64,000 nucleotides of DNA, from the NCBI GenBank assembly GCA_002344215.1, contig DDSV01000052.1, positions 124,001 to 188,000 of the forward strand. Reading direction: 5' to 3'. This stretch comes from Akkermansiaceae bacterium UBA2381. Its GTDB lineage: Bacteria > Verrucomicrobiota > Verrucomicrobiia > Verrucomicrobiales > DEV007. Positions 1 through 8,550 of this stretch are shown piece by piece (the first letter of the stretch is position 1; the number at the start of each line of letters is the position of its first letter). The notes below the pieces were generated by a model that made no database searches, was not told where the DNA came from, and saw only the letters and a program-made list of their open reading frames with translations. The position numbers were made by a program, and so were the translations under genes.

Positions 1-1242
1 CCCGCGGGAGTTCTTCGTGTCATTCGCCATCGCGTCGCCCTTTTCCCAAATCCGCTTCGGCTCCGGTCCGGCGACCCACTGTGCCGGGACGCGCAGGTAT
101 TCGGTCTTGCCGGTCCCGATATGCACGCGGCCGATCGCGGTGATGTCGTGCGCGAGAAAATAGTGCCATGCACCGACCACGATGTTCGACTGGTTCGTGA
201 GTGGCATCCGCTTGCCGACCTTGAGGGCGACACCGGTCTCGCGGGCACCGGTTTCCGCGTCCGTGTAGTCCACGTTCGCGCTGACGTCCTGCGTCCGCAG
301 GACTTCGCCCGTCGCACTGTCGAGCACGAGGTGGTTGGTTCCCTGAAACCAGAACACATGCCCCACGTCCCATTGCGAGTTGAACGAGCATTCGCCGTGG
401 ATTTCGCGGCTCCAGAGCGTCTTGCCCGAGTCGACGAGAGTCATGCTCACCCCGTAGGGCTTTTCCAAAGGATCGTGCCCGCCGCCCCGTCCATGCACCA
501 CCGCCCAGCTCCCGTCCGCCAACTGCCCGACCATGGGCGTGTTGTGGACGGAGGTTCCCGCCTCTTCGACCCAGACGATGTCTCCGGTCTTCTTGTCGAT
601 CGCGTGGAGGTAGGTCCAGACATCGCGAGGTTCGACGCCGTCGGGAACCGGCTCGTGCCGCTGCACCTTCCCACCGGCCTCCTTGTTGCGAACCTCAACC
701 GTGAGGATCTTGTCGCCGACGAGGACGGGTTCGCACTGGCGGTTGGTGTGGCGGGTGAGCGGGCGGAAATCACGTTTCCAGATCGGTCTGCCATCAAAGT
801 CAAAGCAGCCCATCGAACCGCAGCGATTGAAAAACCAGACGAGCTCGCCATCGGCGATCGGCGCAAAGACCGTCGCGTCACTGAAAATCCCGGCGGTCTG
901 AACCGGGTCCGTCCCGGGAAGGTCCACCGTCCAGAGAATCCGGCCGGTATTGGCGTCGAGGCAGTAGCCGACGAGGTTCGGCTCGAGCCGATCGCTGTTT
1001 TCATCCATCGGACGGTGCGTCGTCACAAAGGCGCGATCACCGTGGATCGTCACCGCGCTCTGCCCGCCCTCCGGCAGGGTGGTGCGCCAGAGAATGTTTT
1101 TCCCACCCGCGACAGACCATTGCAAGGGAGGCTCGGGACCTTCCGCTTTCCAATTGAAATTCGGCCCGGCCGCCTGTGGCCAATCCTGGGCATAGACCAC
1201 GGCCGCGAAGGTGAAATGACACAGGCAGAGAATTCGAATCAC
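1..1242 (-). CDS. PQQ-like beta-propeller protein, C-terminus cut by window edge
   Basis: I translated this minus-strand frame by hand: 414 codons stay open to the left edge, so the C-terminus is missing. The start is GTG at 1242; it overlaps the stop of the DUF1552 gene as GTGA, which implies translational coupling. A short hydrophobic N-terminus ending near VVYAQDW looks like a signal peptide. The body has repeated blades of the BamB/PQQ-binding type, for example GYCLDANTGRILW, YLHAIDKKTGDIVW and LVLDSATGEVL, each a strand followed by the D.xTGxxxW turn. Proteins of this kind are common in Planctomycetes and Verrucomicrobia as secreted PQQ-like or WD-like propellers, and the substrate or partner is unknown. 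Long ORFs on the other strand here are shadows. The family is secure; a catalytic (alcohol-dehydrogenase) role cannot be judged. Confidence 0.85.
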   Translation of the reverse strand, partial: MIRILCLCHFTFAAVVYAQDWPQAAGPNFNWKAEGPEPPLQWSVAGGKNILWRTTLPEGGQSAVTIHGDRAFVTTHRPMDENSDRLEPNLVGYCLDANTGRILWTVDLPGTDPVQTAGIFSDATVFAPIADGELVWFFNRCGSMGCFDFDGRPIWKRDFRPLTRHTNRQCEPVLVGDKILTVEVRNKEAGGKVQRHEPVPDGVEPRDVWTYLHAIDKKTGDIVWVEEAGTSVHNTPMVGQLADGSWAVVHGRGGGHDPLEKPYGVSMTLVDSGKTLWSREIHGECSFNSQWDVGHVFWFQGTNHLVLDSATGEVLRTQDVSANVDYTDAETGARETGVALKVGKRMPLTNQSNIVVGAWHYFLAHDITAIGRVHIGTGKTEYLRVPAQWVAGPEPKRIWEKGDAMANDTKNSRG

Positions 1243-2555
1243 GTCAGGATTTCTTTGAGGGGTCCGCTGCCGGAGTCGAATTTGGCGGCCATCTTCCCGC
1301 TCATGTTGAAACGCTCGCACGGGACACCGGAAACATTCAGGAGGCTCGTGTAGAGCGCGTTGATGGGACGTTTGCCATCCAACTGGGTGAAGCAGCCCGT
1401 CTTGAAGATGCCGCCGCAATTGCCCAGCAACATCATCGGCCAGGTCGCTCCGCTCGTGTGCTGCTGGTCGGCGTTGTTGCTGGTGTAGACGATGAGGGTG
1501 TGGTCCATCATCGTGCCGCTGCCCTCGGGCACGCTTTCGAATTCCTCCATCAGCTTCACCAGCATGCTGGTGTTGTATTGGCGGATCTTGATCCAGATCG
1601 GATTGTCGGGCTGCTCCATGTGGCCGAGGTTGTGACCCTGCTCCTGCACGCCGAGTCCTTTCCACGCGCCGAAGATCTCGCCGCGACCGGATCCGATCGT
1701 GAGCACGCTGGTGATGCCGGACTTCAACGCCGAGATGCCGAGATCAAGGAGGACGTCGTGCCAGTCGGTTTCAAACTCCGGTGCGGTGTAGCGCTCGTCC
1801 ACGGCGGGTGCGAATTTCCGCAAATGGTCCGAGACGCCTCCGAGGCGTTCCCTGAGCCCGTTGATGTCTTCGAATCCGCCCACGAACCGTCCGTAGCGCT
1901 GCTGGTCCGCGACCGGCAGTCCATCTCCCTTCGCGGCGGCGAGTTGCTCGATGCGATCGAACATGCCCGAACGCGCCTCGTGCTGCGCACGGATGTTCCC
2001 CTCGGAAATGCCGCCGTAGAGCATCTCGTAGAGGTGGTTCGGATTCGAATGCATGAAGATGGGCTGACCCGCGCCGCTCGCCGAGAGATTCGCGACGGTG
2101 GGTTTGGCCTTCATGTTCTCCATCGAATCCATCCCGATACAGAGATGCGGCAGCAGGGTCTCGGGAAGCACTTTGCTCAACTCGTAATCGATCGTCGAGG
2201 CGCTCGGCGGCACCCCGTCGCTGCCGCGGTAGCCGCCGAGGGCACCGAAGAAGGCGCTGTGCGAGGGACTCGTGTGGAGACCGTGGAGGCCGTTGATGAT
2301 GTGGAGACGCTCTTTGAAAGGCTCGAGCGCCGCGATCGGCTCGGGCAGTTTCGCCCCGGCGAGAGACCCGCTGTGTTTCATCCCCGCCGGAATGCAGGTC
2401 GCCGGATCGAAGCCCTGGTTTTGGAGGAAAAAGATGATGCGTTTTGGCCCTCCGGAAACGGACGAAGCGGCGCGGCCGATGCCGGGAAACATCGAGGAAC
2501 CGAAAGCAGCGCCGAATCCGGCGGCGAGGGTGTGGAGGGATTGGCGGCGATTCAT
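1239..2555 (-). CDS. DUF1552-family secreted protein
   Basis: The protein has 438 aa from the ATG at 2555, which begins MNRRQSLHTLAAGFGAAFG, a twin-arginine-like export signal; longer upstream starts lack this signal and were rejected. The body follows the DUF1552 pattern: PKRIIFFLQNQG near the N-terminus, LHIINGLHG, a stretch of H/S-rich residues, and a C-terminal VYTSNNADQQHTSG/LLGNCGG segment. It is more divergent than the two other DUF1552 genes in the window (6136-7374, 26228-27511). DUF1552 proteins are abundant in Planctomycetes and Verrucomicrobia, often next to DUF1592 cytochrome genes; their function is not known. Here the partner is a PQQ-like propeller overlapping by 4 bp. Confidence 0.8.
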   Translation of the reverse strand: MNRRQSLHTLAAGFGAAFGSSMFPGIGRAASSVSGGPKRIIFFLQNQGFDPATCIPAGMKHSGSLAGAKLPEPIAALEPFKERLHIINGLHGLHTSPSHSAFFGALGGYRGSDGVPPSASTIDYELSKVLPETLLPHLCIGMDSMENMKAKPTVANLSASGAGQPIFMHSNPNHLYEMLYGGISEGNIRAQHEARSGMFDRIEQLAAAKGDGLPVADQQRYGRFVGGFEDINGLRERLGGVSDHLRKFAPAVDERYTAPEFETDWHDVLLDLGISALKSGITSVLTIGSGRGEIFGAWKGLGVQEQGHNLGHMEQPDNPIWIKIRQYNTSMLVKLMEEFESVPEGSGTMMDHTLIVYTSNNADQQHTSGATWPMMLLGNCGGIFKTGCFTQLDGKRPINALYTSLLNVSGVPCERFNMSGKMAAKFDSGSGPLKEILT

Positions 2556-2658
2556 CGTGGTGGGAGAAACGGATTGCCAGATGGCATGAGAAGGCGACGC
2601 GAGGTCGGATGATTCCACCCGACCCGATAAGAAACCCAAGATAGAGAGAAAAGTTGCG

Positions 2659-2915
2659 TTACTCCATCCCGCGATCAAGCCGAGTATCACAATACCAAGA
2701 GAGATGCTGATATTTCTCCGGATTTCCGATATGGTATCTAGATTCATGAAACGCCACCATCGCAGGGTGCCGCCTGTGGAAGCCGGGCATCGTGCCACGG
2801 GCGATGCCGCCGCTGCCATGGATGAAGATGAGGATGGGCAGCTTTCGCCAGTCCGGATTCTCGGTCGCGTGCAGCGCGGCGAGCAGCAAGACGGTGAAAT
2901 GGATCAGGCCGTGTT
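2659..2915 (-). pseudogene. Remnant of a secreted alpha/beta-hydrolase (esterase) N-terminus
   Basis: Between two minus-strand genes lies an open stretch with no proper ATG. Read from about 2889, it gives a hydrophobic VLLLAALHA segment, then LPILIFIHGSGGIARGTMPG. The HGSGG turn after a hydrophobic beta-strand is the oxyanion-hole element of alpha/beta-hydrolases and carbohydrate esterases. After roughly 70 residues the frame closes and no nucleophile (GxSxG) follows, so this is most likely the decayed 5' end of an esterase gene. The rest of the gap (2556-2658) holds no recognisable gene; it would carry the leader of the DUF1552 gene. The call depends on one motif and could be chance. Confidence 0.35.
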
Positions 2916-4430
2916 TTACGGTCGGCGCCTCCCGTGTGCCAGGTCCGCCTTCAGCGCAGCGAAAAGTTCGATCGCCTTGTCCGGCTCTTGAGCAAAGAGA
3001 TTCGCGGCCTCACCGGGATCGGTGCGGAGGTTGTAGAGCTGGAACTTGCTATTCGGGCCTTTGCCTTGGGTTTCGACCAAGTGGTCCGGGGTGACGGTGC
3101 CGTCCTCCACGACATAGACGTCGGATGGCAGGATGAGCTTCCAATCACCCTCGCGGATGGCGAGGGAGTAGGAGCCGTAGTTCACGTGCACCATGCCCTT
3201 GCGAATGGGCACCGAGGGCTTCTCACCGAGCAGCAGCAGCGAGATGTCGAAGCTATCCTCACCGGCATCGCCCGGGAGCGGATCGCCGAGCAGTGAGGCG
3301 ATGGTGGCCAGCATATCGGCGAAGCAAATCAGCTCGCCGCACGAACTGCCCGCCTGGATCTTGCCCGGCCAACTCGCGATGAAGGGCATGTGATGTCCGG
3401 CTTCGGTGAGTGAGCCTTTCATGCCGTTCCACGGGCCGGCGGCGCGGTGACCGAACTTCTCGATGTCCTGTGGATACCAGACCGGACCGTTGTCGCTGGA
3501 AAAAATCACGAGCGTTTCGTCCTTGAGTTTCAGCTTGTCCAAAGTCGCCATGACCTGGCCGATCCTCGCGTCCACTTCCATCACGAAATCGCCGTATTGT
3601 CCTGCGCCGCTTTTGCCCTTGAACTCACTTGCCGTCGCCCACGGTGCATGAGGCGCGGGGATGGCGTAGTAGAGGAAGAAAGGGGCTTCGCTCCTGGATT
3701 GCTTCGCGAGCCATTCGTCCGTCTTGTCCGCGAGGGTGGATAGGTAGCCCTCGAACATCCATCCAGGCGCGGCCAAACCTTTGCGCCAGTGCGCTCCCTG
3801 CGTCTGCGGATTCGCCACGCCTTCGCCGGGATGATCCTCGATCATCTCAGTCGGGGCCACCACAAAGCGTTTGTTTTCGATCCATGCATACGGCGCTTGC
3901 TCCGGCGCATCGAAGCCGAAGTAGTAATCGAAGCCGAAATCCACCGGCGTCATCTTCAGCGTGCCATCCGCCTCGGCCTTCGATGACATACCCTGATGCC
4001 ACTTGCCCACACAAGCCGTCGCATAACCCTGCCGCTTCATCAGCGTCGCAAGATTCAGTCGGCCCGGCTCATGTTGAAGCTGCGGCGGCGGAAAGTGCTT
4101 CTTTTCCGAGGCGTTCGGATCTCCCTTCCGGGACGGCTTGGCCGACGTCGCATTCCAATTGCGATAGGGCATCCGCCCGCTCAGCAGGCTATACCGGCTC
4201 GGCACGCAGATGGACGCGCCCGCATGGGCATCGGTGAACCGCATCCCTTCCTTCGCGAGCCGGTCAATGTGCGGGGTGGCGATCTTTGATTCAGGGTTGA
4301 AGCAGCCGGGGTCGCCATAGCCCATGTCATCGACCAGGATAATGAGGATGTTGGGCTTAGGTGAGTTTTCACCGTTTGCGGACGAAAGGCTCAGAAGGAA
4401 GAGAGCAAGGAATTGAAGAATTGGCCTCAT
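2916..4430 (-). CDS. Secreted arylsulfatase, formylglycine Cys-type
   Basis: The protein has 504 aa with a signal peptide ending near SSANG. Sulfatase family S1 features are in order: the metal-binding NILIILVDDMGYGD (residues 27-40), the formylglycine motif C75-V-P-S-R79 followed by YSLLSGR, CVGKWHQG at the substrate-binding lysine/histidine, and VIFSSDNGP for the second metal-binding Asp/Asn pair. It would hydrolyse sulfate esters after Cys75 is converted to formylglycine by an FGE enzyme, which is not in this window. Its start overlaps the stop of the upstream sulfatase by 4 bp (ATGA), so the pair is one operon. The exact substrate cannot be told from sequence; the paired genes suggest two sulfate positions on one glycan. 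Confidence 0.93.
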   Translation of the reverse strand: MRPILQFLALFLLSLSSANGENSPKPNILIILVDDMGYGDPGCFNPESKIATPHIDRLAKEGMRFTDAHAGASICVPSRYSLLSGRMPYRNWNATSAKPSRKGDPNASEKKHFPPPQLQHEPGRLNLATLMKRQGYATACVGKWHQGMSSKAEADGTLKMTPVDFGFDYYFGFDAPEQAPYAWIENKRFVVAPTEMIEDHPGEGVANPQTQGAHWRKGLAAPGWMFEGYLSTLADKTDEWLAKQSRSEAPFFLYYAIPAPHAPWATASEFKGKSGAGQYGDFVMEVDARIGQVMATLDKLKLKDETLVIFSSDNGPVWYPQDIEKFGHRAAGPWNGMKGSLTEAGHHMPFIASWPGKIQAGSSCGELICFADMLATIASLLGDPLPGDAGEDSFDISLLLLGEKPSVPIRKGMVHVNYGSYSLAIREGDWKLILPSDVYVVEDGTVTPDHLVETQGKGPNSKFQLYNLRTDPGEAANLFAQEPDKAIELFAALKADLAHGRRRP

Positions 4431-5821
4431 GGCTTTGACGTGAATGCTGTTAGTTTTTGAAGCCGGGCACTGAGTTCAGTGATGACATCGGCGTGTTGCG
4501 CGGAGACTTCGTGCAACTCCTCGGGATCGCTCTCGTGGTCGTAGAGCTCGACCCGCCCATCGCTCCAGCTGGTGAAGCGCCACCGGTCCGTGCGGATGCT
4601 TTGGGCGTGGAGTTTCGGGCTGCGGGTGATGAGGGTGAAGGCGGCGTCCTTGATGCTGGCGGCGGGGTCGACTAGAACGGAACGCAAACTCGCTCCAGCC
4701 GCGGGGTGAGGCATCTTCAACCCGCAGAAGTCGGCGACCGTGGGATACAAGTCGACGAACTCGACAAGGGACTGCGACGTCCGGCCGCCTTTCATACCTG
4801 GAGCGGCGATGATGAGGGGTGCGCGGCAACTGCGCTCGAAGAGGGTGTTCTTGTTCCACCACTGCCGCTCTCCGGTGTGATAGCCGTGATCGCCGACGAA
4901 GATGACGAGCGTCTTTTCCCAGAGTTGATGCCGGTCGAGCGCATCGAGCACGAGTCCGAGCTGGGCGTCCATGAAGCTGGTGCCGGCGCAATAGGCGCGG
5001 AGCAGCTCGCGCCAGTCCTCCTCGGTGAATTTGGCAAAGGCGGTGCCGTAGTCGCCAAAACCCACGCTCTCCCTGGGCACGACCGTCATGTCGGCGGGAT
5101 CACTCCAGGGCTTCAATGAGTCCGGCGGATAGAGATCGAAGTATTTCTTCGGTGCGATGAAGGGATCATGCGGCTTCATGAAACCGCAGCCGATGAACCA
5201 GGGCGTGTCGCCGAGCTCCTCGATCTTCGCCACGGTCGCGGCGGCGATCTGTCCGTCCGGCTGATCGTCATCGTTTCCGTCCGCCGCGCCCCACTGGCAC
5301 CATTTCAGCACGCCGTCGGTGACATCTCGTCCTTCGAGCATCTTGCGTCCGGTCCTGGTCGCTTCAAAGGACCGGGCAGTGTGCCAGGACGACCCCTCGT
5401 CCATCCAGCGCCGCCTTGCTTCCACATCCTTGCCGCCTCCGAGATGGTAGAGCTTCCCAAAGGCGTGCGACTGCCATCCCGCCTCTTTGCAGAGCTGAGG
5501 CAGCGTGACAACCTCCGGCATCTTTTCCCGCAAAGGGATGTCATTGCCGGTGATGCCCGTCTGCTCGGCACGCAGACCCGTCATCATGCTGCTGCGGCTC
5601 GGATTGCAGACGGGATATTGCACATAGGCTCGTTCAAAGGTCGTGCCGCGCGCACGGAGACGGTCGAGGTTCGGCGTCTTCACGACCTCCTTCGTGAACG
5701 CCCCTCCAAAGTCCCGCAGATCATCCGCCATGATGAGGAGGACGTTGGGCTTGCTTTCGGCGAAGGCGGTCCCGACATGGACCTGAAGCAAAAGCGCGCA
5801 GAGGGCGATGAGGATTTTCAT
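4427..5821 (-). CDS. Secreted sulfatase, iduronate-2-sulfatase-like
   Basis: The start is the ATG at 5821, giving 464 aa with a clean signal peptide (MKILIALCALLLQ..., cut after AFA); the longer frame to 5878 only adds an unsupported leader. The motifs are NVLLIMADDLRDFGG for metal binding, C72-N-P-S-R76 as the formylglycine site, HAFGKLYHLGG and FVGDHGYHTGERQ. The DDLR start and the DHGYHxGE motif are typical of the iduronate-2-sulfatase-like branch of S1 sulfatases. In bacteria this branch acts on a range of sulfated polysaccharides, so the vertebrate name should not be taken as substrate. It is the first gene of a two-sulfatase operon. Confidence 0.92.
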   Translation of the reverse strand: MKILIALCALLLQVHVGTAFAESKPNVLLIMADDLRDFGGAFTKEVVKTPNLDRLRARGTTFERAYVQYPVCNPSRSSMMTGLRAEQTGITGNDIPLREKMPEVVTLPQLCKEAGWQSHAFGKLYHLGGGKDVEARRRWMDEGSSWHTARSFEATRTGRKMLEGRDVTDGVLKWCQWGAADGNDDDQPDGQIAAATVAKIEELGDTPWFIGCGFMKPHDPFIAPKKYFDLYPPDSLKPWSDPADMTVVPRESVGFGDYGTAFAKFTEEDWRELLRAYCAGTSFMDAQLGLVLDALDRHQLWEKTLVIFVGDHGYHTGERQWWNKNTLFERSCRAPLIIAAPGMKGGRTSQSLVEFVDLYPTVADFCGLKMPHPAAGASLRSVLVDPAASIKDAAFTLITRSPKLHAQSIRTDRWRFTSWSDGRVELYDHESDPEELHEVSAQHADVITELSARLQKLTAFTSKP

Positions 5822-6135
5822 GGTGAAGTGGATTTGGCGGCAAACATGCGGGCTAAAAGCTGACTCGGCATCCGGCATTTTTACCGCCCCTCTTTTTTCG
5901 GTTCACTCGTGATTCGAGACAGATCCACAGCCCGGACCTCGACACCTGTGAACTATGCCGTCTCCGTGATCTTCTGCATCTGCGTGTCCTTGCGGCTCGC
6001 CCGAAAATCGCGGCACTGCCATCGGAATGACGGAGACGAAGATTTTCGGGCTAGATCGGGTAGGCACTGCCTTTGCCGCCGGTGAAGGTGACTCCCTGCT
6101 TGCCGAGCGGTCCAGATGGCCCTCTCAAATCCCGT
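5822..6135. other. 314-bp gap with crossing inverted repeats and possible gene debris
   Basis: No intact gene is present. Two inverted repeats stand out: 9-bp arms at 5959-5967 and 6030-6038 (cgtctccgt/acggagacg), and 11-bp arms at 5999-6009 and 6041-6051 (gcccgaaaatc/gattttcgggc). The pairs interleave rather than nest. On the minus strand, short coding-like peptides in different frames (GPLGKQGVTFTGGKGSAYPI just after the DUF1552 stop, and SRKDTQMQKITETA before a TAG near 5955) suggest a decayed gene. The stretch next to 5822 must hold the promoter and leader of the sulfatase operon, but I cannot point to clear -35/-10 boxes. Confidence 0.35.
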
Positions 6136-7374
6136 CTACGCCTCCAGCCCCTTCAGCGTCCCTGTGCTGCTGGAGAAATGATCGGTCTGGGCGCCGAGCG
6201 TTTGCAGCATCGTCACGAAGAGATTCGCCAAGGGCGTGTTGTTCGCCTCATCGAAGGCGAGATGGCCGCCGTGTTTGAACCCGCCGCCTGCGAGGAGGAT
6301 GGGCAGATTCCGGGTTGAGTGCGAGTTCGCGTTGCCGAGGCAGCTGCCGTAGAGGATCTGGGTGCGGTCGAGCAGGGTGCTGCCGGACTCGGAGACATCG
6401 CGGAAGGCCTGGAGCATTTCGGCAAAGGCCACCGTCTGCGCCTCCTCGATCCTGCGGAGCTCGGCAATCTTCTCCGGCTCGTTGCCGTGGTGGGTGAGCC
6501 CGTGGGTCTCGTTTTTCACGCCGGGCACATGCGGCACGACGGAGAAGGTGCTCAGTGAAAGGGTCACGACGCGCGTGCTGTCGGTCTGCAGGGCGAGACG
6601 GAGGAGGTCGAACATCAGCTTCGAGCGCGCGATGATCTGGTTCGCGTCGGCGATGTCCCTGGGCTGCGGGTAATCGACGGCGGGCTTGGGGCGTTTCTCC
6701 CATTCGATCTGACGCTGGAGACGGGTCTCCATTTCCCGCACGCTCTGGAAGTATTGGTCGAGGCGGGCGCGATCTTCGGGTGAGGTGGTGCTCTCGAGTC
6801 GTTTCGTCTTTTCAAGCAGCAGATCGAGGACGCTGCCGCCGGCTTCGATGCGGCGCATCGTCGCGGCCGTTTCCTCCGGCGTGCCCGCGACAAAGAGGCG
6901 GCAGTAGAGGCGCTCGACGCTCGTCTCGGAAGGAATACTGACGCCGGAACGCGAGATCGCGATGGAGTCGGCATAATGGTCGCCGTTTTTTACCGAGAGG
7001 CCGAGATGGGGAAAGCGCGTCTCCAATCCAACGGTTTCGGCCGCGACCTGGTCCATCGAGAGGCCGTTGCGGAAGGTCGGTTGCCCCGGATGCGGCGCGC
7101 CGGAGAGAAAACATTGGCCCGCATGGTGATTGCCGTTCACCTCGGGGTGGGAGAGGCCGGCGAAGGTAGTGAAGTGCGAACGGTGCGCGGCGAGGAGATC
7201 GAGGTAGGGACTCGACGTTTCGCCGGGCTTCGGGAAAAAGAGGTCGGGCATCATCCCGAGCGGCACATGGATCGCGACGAGTCGGCGTGGCGGGAGCGAC
7301 TCCGCCGCCCGGGCGATCACGGGCAGGGCGAGAGAGGCGCCGGCGGCGCGGAGGAAATGGCGGCGGGTGATCAT
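6136..7374 (-). CDS. DUF1552-family secreted protein
   Basis: The protein has 412 aa from the ATG at 7374, starting MITRRHFLRAAGASLALPV, a twin-arginine signal with the RRHFLR core; the 17 extra codons upstream were rejected. The DUF1552 hallmarks are PRRLVAIHVPLGM, FTTFAGLSHPEVNGNHHAG with the conserved histidines, SMDQVAAETVG, a helical EMETRLQRQIEWE segment, LQTDSTRVVTLSL, and the C-terminal ILYGSCLGNANSHSTRNLPILLAGGGF. The function of DUF1552 is unknown; the conserved His/Asp residues and Tat-like export suggest a cofactor-bearing or metal-binding protein folded before export, which is inference. It lies 66 bp downstream of the sialidase-like gene and is probably cotranscribed with it. 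Confidence 0.9.
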   Translation of the reverse strand: MITRRHFLRAAGASLALPVIARAAESLPPRRLVAIHVPLGMMPDLFFPKPGETSSPYLDLLAAHRSHFTTFAGLSHPEVNGNHHAGQCFLSGAPHPGQPTFRNGLSMDQVAAETVGLETRFPHLGLSVKNGDHYADSIAISRSGVSIPSETSVERLYCRLFVAGTPEETAATMRRIEAGGSVLDLLLEKTKRLESTTSPEDRARLDQYFQSVREMETRLQRQIEWEKRPKPAVDYPQPRDIADANQIIARSKLMFDLLRLALQTDSTRVVTLSLSTFSVVPHVPGVKNETHGLTHHGNEPEKIAELRRIEEAQTVAFAEMLQAFRDVSESGSTLLDRTQILYGSCLGNANSHSTRNLPILLAGGGFKHGGHLAFDEANNTPLANLFVTMLQTLGAQTDHFSSSTGTLKGLEA

Positions 7375-7440
7375 AGGGGAGAACTCGTTATTCAGGATAC
7401 GGATTTCCTCGACGAAACACGACATTCACAGGTGGACCGA

Positions 7441-8550
7441 TCAGTCCCCCAGGGTGATCCGCGCCGAATGAATGTCGCTGTAGAGCCCGCCGGTCGAATC
7501 TTTCTTCTGCGCCCAGATCGCTACAAGGGTGCCGTCAGGCAGTTCGGTGAGCGCGGGATAGCAGATCGACCAGCCGCCCACGTTCTCGGGACGATCGGCG
7601 AGGAGCGTGGGCTCGCTCCAGGTCGCGCCTTCGTCACGCGAGGTGCGGATGAGCAAGGGGAAGCGATGCGGAACGGGGCCGGGATTGTAGGTGAGGACGA
7701 GGGTGCCGTCGCGGGCGCACAACAGATGCGAGGCGCACGAGGTGGAGGCGAGGCCGGTCTTCTCCGCCGCGCTCCAGGTTTTGCCTTTGTCACGACTGAT
7801 GGACCGCCAGAGCTGGCCGTCCCTTGTGCGCAGGATCATGTGAATCGCGCCGGACTTCGTCTCCGCGATGGTCGGCTCGCCGCCCTGGCCTTCGGGATTG
7901 GCGACCGCGCCGAACCGCTCCCACGTCTTGCCGCCATCGTGCGATTTCATGACCCCACCGTTCTTCGTCCCGCGCAGGTGCAGTGGCACGAGCAGCTCAC
8001 CGGTGGACAAGCGGATCCCATTGGACCGGGTCGTGTGATTGACTTGACCCACTTTCACCGGATCGGACCAGGTCATCGCCGAGTCACCACTGCGCCGGAA
8101 ATAGACGTCGAGTTTCGGATGGATCGCGGAGAAGAATAGGAAGGTCTCCTTCCCGGCAACAAAGAACGACGGATCAAAGTCCGCCGCGCCACCGAAGTCC
8201 TGCAGGATCGTCGACTCGCGCCAGGTGCGGCCTCCATCGGCGGAAAAGGCCTGCACGATTCGCTGCGAGACCGCGCCCTCGGACGGGGACGCAAACCACG
8301 CGGCCATGACCCGTCCATCCGGAAGGGCGGCGACGCTCGGTCCGAAGTTGTATCCCGAAGTGTTCGCCGGATCTTCCGGATCGGTGCCCGTGTGCCGGAA
8401 GACGACGGCCCGGTCGGTGATGGTGATCGGTGATTCAGCGCGAAGGGCAACCGGGGGTGCGATGAGAAGGGCGGTGAGAGCCGGGCAGAGCGAGACAACT
8501 CGCCCGATTGAATTCAAAAGTGTGCAGCCTGCGGTGATTACGGGTTTCAT
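7441..8550 (-). CDS. Secreted BNR/Asp-box protein, sialidase-like
   Basis: The ATG at 8550 overlaps the stop of the upstream esterase gene (ATGA), giving 369 aa with an export signal around residues 5-38. Four Asp-box turns are visible: SADGGRTW, SHDGGKTW, SRDKGKTW and SRDEGATW, spaced as in a six-bladed sialidase propeller. The catalytic Arg of the first blade may lie in GYNFGPSVAALPDGRVMAAW, and a Tyr/Glu pair is plausible further on but not assigned. Many verrucomicrobial members of this family are annotated exo-alpha-sialidase without proof. The operon position beside a sialate O-acetylesterase supports action on acetylated sialic acids or a related acidic sugar. An alternative is a non-sialic glycoside hydrolase of the same fold. 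Confidence 0.85.
   Translation of the reverse strand: MKPVITAGCTLLNSIGRVVSLCPALTALLIAPPVALRAESPITITDRAVVFRHTGTDPEDPANTSGYNFGPSVAALPDGRVMAAWFASPSEGAVSQRIVQAFSADGGRTWRESTILQDFGGAADFDPSFFVAGKETFLFFSAIHPKLDVYFRRSGDSAMTWSDPVKVGQVNHTTRSNGIRLSTGELLVPLHLRGTKNGGVMKSHDGGKTWERFGAVANPEGQGGEPTIAETKSGAIHMILRTRDGQLWRSISRDKGKTWSAAEKTGLASTSCASHLLCARDGTLVLTYNPGPVPHRFPLLIRTSRDEGATWSEPTLLADRPENVGGWSICYPALTELPDGTLVAIWAQKKDSTGGLYSDIHSARITLGD

Noticed and set aside
121..1353. 410-aa plus-strand frame at the left edge
   Set aside because: The minus strand has PQQ-propeller blades in the same region and a coupled start codon. The plus frame shows only GC-rich shadow composition.
6976..8139. 387-aa plus-strand frame over the sialidase-like and DUF1552 genes
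   Set aside because: It runs antisense to two genes with family motifs and crosses their boundary.
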